Assembly: GCA_038503065.1 (NCBI GenBank)
Contig: JBCAMK010000010.1
Location: forward strand, 1,240,001 to 1,304,000
DNA: 64,000 bases
Reading direction: 5' to 3'
Source of the DNA: Paragyromitra xinjiangensis
Taxonomy: Eukaryota > Ascomycota > Pezizomycetes > Pezizales > Discinaceae
Part shown: positions 59,702-64,000 of the stretch, in pieces
Position numbering within the stretch: the stretch's first letter is position 1
How the letters are laid out: every line of letters begins with the position of its first letter
Translations under genes and position numbers: made by a program
Notes under the pieces: model-generated
The model's input: the letters and a program-made list of their open reading frames with translations, nothing else
What the model was told of the DNA's origin: nothing
Database searches by the model: none

Positions 59702-62020
59702 ATTGGTGCGTGGGGGGTTCTTGCTTCTCCGAATAACTAAAGTATCGAGCGCGAAATGGTCTGCGAGTTTGCTAAACAGATTCTTTGTAAATCATCAGCG
59801 GCTTTCCCACTCGAGAGCTAGGTTAGTATATATACTCTCTAGCTTGTCGGTAAGACCTGAAGCTTTCATACAGCCCAAAAACTATTGACATGTGGGCTGC
59901 AAGCTCAGCCGCAAACGGATCCGATCTTGTCTTTCCTTTTCCACATGCAATAAATCCGTTAAGATGATCCAACAACACCCTATAAAGGCTTGTGGCCACC
60001 CAAAGCATTGGGTACCGGATAACTAACATTTAGTGCTATAGAAGTTATGTATTGAATAGGTGTAGTGTGACCAAACTCCAAGGCAAATGATGTACATTAT
60101 AAGCAAGGGTTCAATCGTGGTGGATAATTACCAAATTCGCCGGAAGCAAATATACAGTATCATTCCCATCAAAAACTATCATGTGCAGTAAAGCTCTATC
60201 ACGAATTCATACGGCTGGTGCCGAGGGATGACTGAGAGTATGGTATAAAGAGTAAGCGCGACAGATTCCATGCAACTGCGCCAAGATCCTGACATGGAGA
60301 GCTGGATACGAAGATAACTAGGCAGCATTACCCTCACATCCTTAATTACTGGGTTATCAGTGGGCTATCTTCAAAGAGTTGATACACTCATGTTAAGTTT
60401 ATCGCTCTGTGATCATCTATCAAACCCCTGAAGACACAAGGCTGGAGAATATTAGATAACAGCCGAAGCATAAAGCTTGTTTCACCCAATATCCCATCTA
60501 CGTCATTGGTTCCTTTCAACCACTAGGATCGTCAGCACCACTCTTAGGTATATGCTTCAGGCTGCTAGGCGTTCCATTCAGGATCTCTACTTTACAAGGG
60601 TGGCCGTCGCGCTGCGCTTACTACCTATAGCTTACAACTAAAGCCAGCCCAATGAATTCGCAGCTGTGTTATAAATTCTAGCTGCAGTCATACTTGACCC
60701 GCCACTAGTTTACTCTACCTCCATTGCTTAGAACATCAGCCATCTCCGAGGAATTTCCCCAGAATATCAGTTCACGCTACCTGCCGTTTCGGAGGCCCTC
60801 TGCATAATATCGAGCTTTGGAGTTTTCCTTCACATGAGATAGAGACACCCGAAGCATGCATGTCCAATCCTAAATCCTACATGATGATATCAGCAAACTC
60901 TTGAAAGCCCAATTCATTTATCATTCGATGATTCCTTGTGATGTAGGTTCTTGCATAATCACAGTTTGATGGCTTCCCAGCCGCCACGCCAACATTGAGC
61001 GGCGCCCACTTTTCGGTAGAGAGACCAATTACTTTACCACGCACATTCGCCTATAGTTAACCAATTGACGGGATTTACCGTACTGTAGAAAGATCCCCAT
61101 CAACAAAAAGTAAATACAGCCGAGCATCGGCAACGCAAAAGCCAGGATTATGTTTGTGGTGCCGTGTTAACAGAAGGCTGACTATCAGATCAGAATCGAT
61201 CATTCGATTCGGCAAGTGATTGGGCTTAAGATGTTTATCGGCCTCAAGGTTCAGCTACGATGCGCACATTTCCGACAGTATGCACGAGTTTTCATAAAGG
61301 GAGACCAGCGCTCACGAGGCTGAACGAGTGATGACTTCATCGGAGGATAGAGTGGGTTGGAGATCGTTGTGTTGCTGGATGGATAAGCTTTTATGCTTCT
61401 TCGCCTGCAACTCCAACTCCGTAATAGGCTACTTAGAATATCGTCTAGTATGTACATCTCTTTACACGCCACCCCAATTCTAATACTACACTACCGGTAT
61501 ATGTAGCTTCGCAGTTTCCCCCACAGTGAAACTCGAAAGTGAAGAAGGAAAAGGAGGGAAGTGAAAAGGTGATGAAATGAGATGTACTGTACTGTCCCAT
61601 GCGAAAAGATGAAAAAAGGGGGAGAAAAAATACAACCTAACGAACCTGCTCGAGAAACGAAACGAAAGAGAGACCAAAGCTGGATGTAGTGAGGCCGGCA
61701 CAAACAGCTGAAAGCAAAAAGGAAAAGAAGAAACCTCATCAATCACCCAGTGACAAAAGAAAGAGAAGGAGAAACAAATCCCAGATCCCACACCCCAAAA
61801 CCGAACGAAAAATTAAACACTGAAAAGTAAGTCGCACCGAGAAAAAAGGACGAGAATGGAAGATATGTAACCACTAACGAAAAGAACATCATCGAACAAA
61901 AGTGAAAAGAATCCTAAAAGACATCATGTTACAATTCACGCCGTCATCGAATCACAGCCCTCTGCACGCAGGACACCATAACCTACAAAACAGTCATCCG
62001 TTGCCCTCCACCTATGGCAA
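59702..62020. other. Intergenic, no supported gene
   Basis: The left part is the promoter of the peroxidase-P450 gene. The right part (about 61480-62020) is A-rich on the plus strand and probably the 3' UTR of the KDM4-like gene. Frames at 61251-61472 and 61486-61791 (minus) lack motifs. Nothing recognisable between 60000 and 61250. Confidence 0.45.
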
Positions 62021-64000
62021 TCAAGCAGCCTGAGGCGGCGGTGGCGCAGATGCAGCATTGACTGCCTGTGCTGCTTGAGCCTGAGCCTGCAACCGCTCTC
62101 TGGCCTCTGCCTCTGCCTTCGCCTTAGCCAACCTTGCAAGCGCGGCCTGGATGTCCGCCAATGGCACAACCTTGGTAGGCGTTGCCTTAGGTTGTGGGAC
62201 CGGGGGCGACTTCTCAGAGCCTATTAACTGAGGTTGTGAAGCAGGAGCAGGAGCAAACATTTGAGGCTGCGGAGGTACCGGGGAGGCGGAAAACATATTA
62301 TTCCCATTCGACTGGAGAGATGTGATTGGAGGAGGAACAGGCACATTTACAAGGACCTTGGAAGCCTGCGGTGAATCATCCTCCGCAAGATATTGCGAGA
62401 TGTTCAAGCCTGCGTTTTGAATTGTTGGTGACGCTGGCTGGCTATTGGTCCCAGTTTCTAGGTGCGTATTAATAGTTACGCCGTTGGCCATAACCTGCGT
62501 CGTCGAGTTGGGAGCTTCTATCGAAGGCCCGTGCACATGTTGCGGGCTCGCTGATAACGCTGCAGCAGCCACATATTCCGCCCGGCGCTGATCAACGATC
62601 GACCCGGTAAATTGCCCTGCAGCTGCCGATGCCGCGCCCTGCATGTTGGGGGTAGAAACCTGCATACCAGGGCTTCCCGCAGAGGGCCGGTAAACCGGCG
62701 GCCACAATTGCTGCTGCTGCGGCATCTGTCCCATCATCGGCGCAACGGGTGCATGGTACCCGGGATCGTGGTAGACTTGTCCCTTTGACTGCTGCTGGTT
62801 ATATGCTGCTCGTTGCTGCTGCATTTGGTGTTGCTGCTGATGTTGCTGCTGTTGAAGAACACCTTGCGAGTACCCCAAGTATCCACTATTCTGCATATGT
62901 GCATTAAACATCGCCTTCGGCTGCTGCTGGGACTGTCTCTTCGGCTTTGGTTTCCTCGAAGGGATCAGATTCGCTGCCTCATTCGGAATCCTCGTTCGAG
63001 GATCATCCGAGTATTTAGAAATATATTCAGTCGACAGCTCACCGAGGTAGTGCCAGAAGGGTTTAGTGAAGTCGACCACTACCTGCTCGGTAAGGAGTGT
63101 TGGCTGCTCGATAACAAGTTCGGCCCACTTTAACCCACTTCCAGGGTCACAGAACGGATCATCCATGTCGGGGATCTCCTTAGGTACCCTTCTAGTTGCG
63201 ATCCCGGCCTGCTGCGGCGTGGGATTTAGAGGCATCTCTGTGAGTGGCTCTGGCATCTGTGCCATTGACGGGTCTTGAGCAAGTATCCACTTCCACTCCA
63301 CCTCAATTTTATCACTGCACCACCTATCAGCCATCTCTCAAGAACAAAGGATCAATGGAAATACAAACCCCTTTGGCAAGACCTCAACCAGCACCATTTC
63401 CTCACTCCTCCGGTTCTCAACCACCACTCCCGCGAATATTTCTCCCCTAAAGTACTGCATCTGTATCACATCACCCTTCAGCAAATGGCCCGCAAACGCC
63501 CTAATCAGCGGATCATTCTCCAGTTTCTCGCCATCCATATCCTTCGGTCTCTTAGGCCGATGGAATCTACAACGGAAATCTATCTCGGTGCGAGTATAAT
63601 ACTGCCCATCCTCGCCAAACACAGGTACATCAACCATATTGACCAGTACACCTGCGGCGGCGGCGCAGGTCGCGTGGTAGGCCCTTGTACATTTCTTGGA
63701 AGAACACTGAAAACAGGCGCCTTTTTTGGAACGACAGAAAACACATTTGAGTTCGAGACGTGCTTTGGGGATACCATCGACGTTGGCGATAATTTCTTTT
63801 TGCGTAACCGGATCCCAGCTGAAGAAAGTTTCCGGGGTGTAGATAGCGCATAACCTAAGATAGTTCAAGTCATCAGCCACATCCACCTAGGAGGAAAGCC
63901 TAAAGCCAAGTATGACGACGAGCCATCTGTCCCGCTAAATAAATGAATAAAACCCCATACCTATGAGCATTATGGCCATCAACGTCGGTAGCGACCAATT
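62021..64000 (-). CDS. KDM4-type demethylase, C-terminal part (ePHD and Tudor-like)
   Basis: The 5' end lies beyond the right edge. The model is complement(join(62021..63314, 63369..63854, 63961..>64000)), phase-consistent. The first visible exon ends VDGHNAHR and joins LCAIYTPETFFSWDP. An extended PHD finger follows (LELKCVFCRSKKGACFQCSS, CTRAYHATCAAAAGVLV), closely like the KDM4A ePHD. A Tudor-like segment (VIQMQYFRGEIFAGVVVENR, MVLVEVLPKGDKIEVEWKW) comes next, then a long Gln-rich disordered tail. This order matches KDM4/KdmA-type JmjC histone demethylases (H3K9/H3K36). The JmjN/JmjC catalytic part is not in the window, so activity cannot be judged. Confidence 0.72.
62690..62960 (-). repeat. 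Poly-Gln coding repeat in KDM4-like gene
   Basis: CTG/TTG-rich on the plus strand, coding CAG/CAA glutamine runs (QQQQHQQQHQMQQQ) on the minus strand within the disordered tail. Confidence 0.75.

Noticed and set aside
63315..63334. ATG-containing 5' extension of the last KDM4-like exon as a separate gene start
   Set aside because: A 54-bp intron (63315-63368) joins the two frames and restores the family reading VLPKGDKIEVEWKW, so the ATG lies inside an intron.
1..64000. CRISPR array, prophage or bacterial operon
   Set aside because: No regularly spaced repeats; spliceosomal introns and eukaryotic gene families throughout.

Overview
The window reads as nuclear DNA of a filamentous ascomycete (Pezizomycotina; I do not assign a class). 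Genes are split by short GT-AG introns, mostly 48-110 bp, many with CTAAC/CTGAC-type branch points. The gene set contains Polycomb Suz12, a KDM4-type demethylase, Ypt1, Scd6/LSm14, CENP-W, Apc15, a GH75 chitosanase and FAS1 domains. I rebuilt exon structures by hand from splice sites, phase and family conservation. Each multi-exon model below stays in frame throughout unless stated.

Layout. 0-11 kb: a minus-strand gene joining a CCCH zinc finger, ankyrin repeats and a ClpB-type AAA+ domain; a Tc1/mariner-type MITE; a GFA-family gene; tRNA-Leu(CAG); and a minus-strand Suz12-like PRC2 subunit with an apparent GC-AG intron. 11-22 kb: gene-poor and stop-rich, with one small hypothetical gene, a second MITE related to the first and a weak hAT-like remnant. 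22-33 kb: a secreted two-FAS1 protein with a His-Asp tract, a broken gene and an F-box gene. 33-51 kb: the densest part, with a Pex39-like gene, LSm14/Scd6, CENP-W, Ypt1, an M1 aminopeptidase, Apc15 and a WD40 gene. 51-60 kb: a candidate structured Pol III RNA, a GPI-anchored GH75 chitosanase, a small two-helix membrane protein and a 1,247-residue haem peroxidase-cytochrome P450 fusion. 60-64 kb: the 3' part of a KDM4-like gene that runs off the right edge.

These are mostly independent housekeeping genes, not a cluster. Shared themes are chromatin and the cell cycle (Suz12, KDM4-like, CENP-W, Apc15), trafficking, peroxisome and mRNA control (Ypt1, Pex39-like, LSm14), and the cell surface (FAS1 protein, GPI chitosanase). 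The two most unusual proteins are the peroxidase-P450 fusion, which has an N-terminal signal peptide, a central membrane anchor and a prostacyclin-synthase-like P450 half, and the CCCH-ankyrin-AAA+ protein. Gene-poor stretches carry foldback elements and a strongly over-represented palindrome, TACATGTA.
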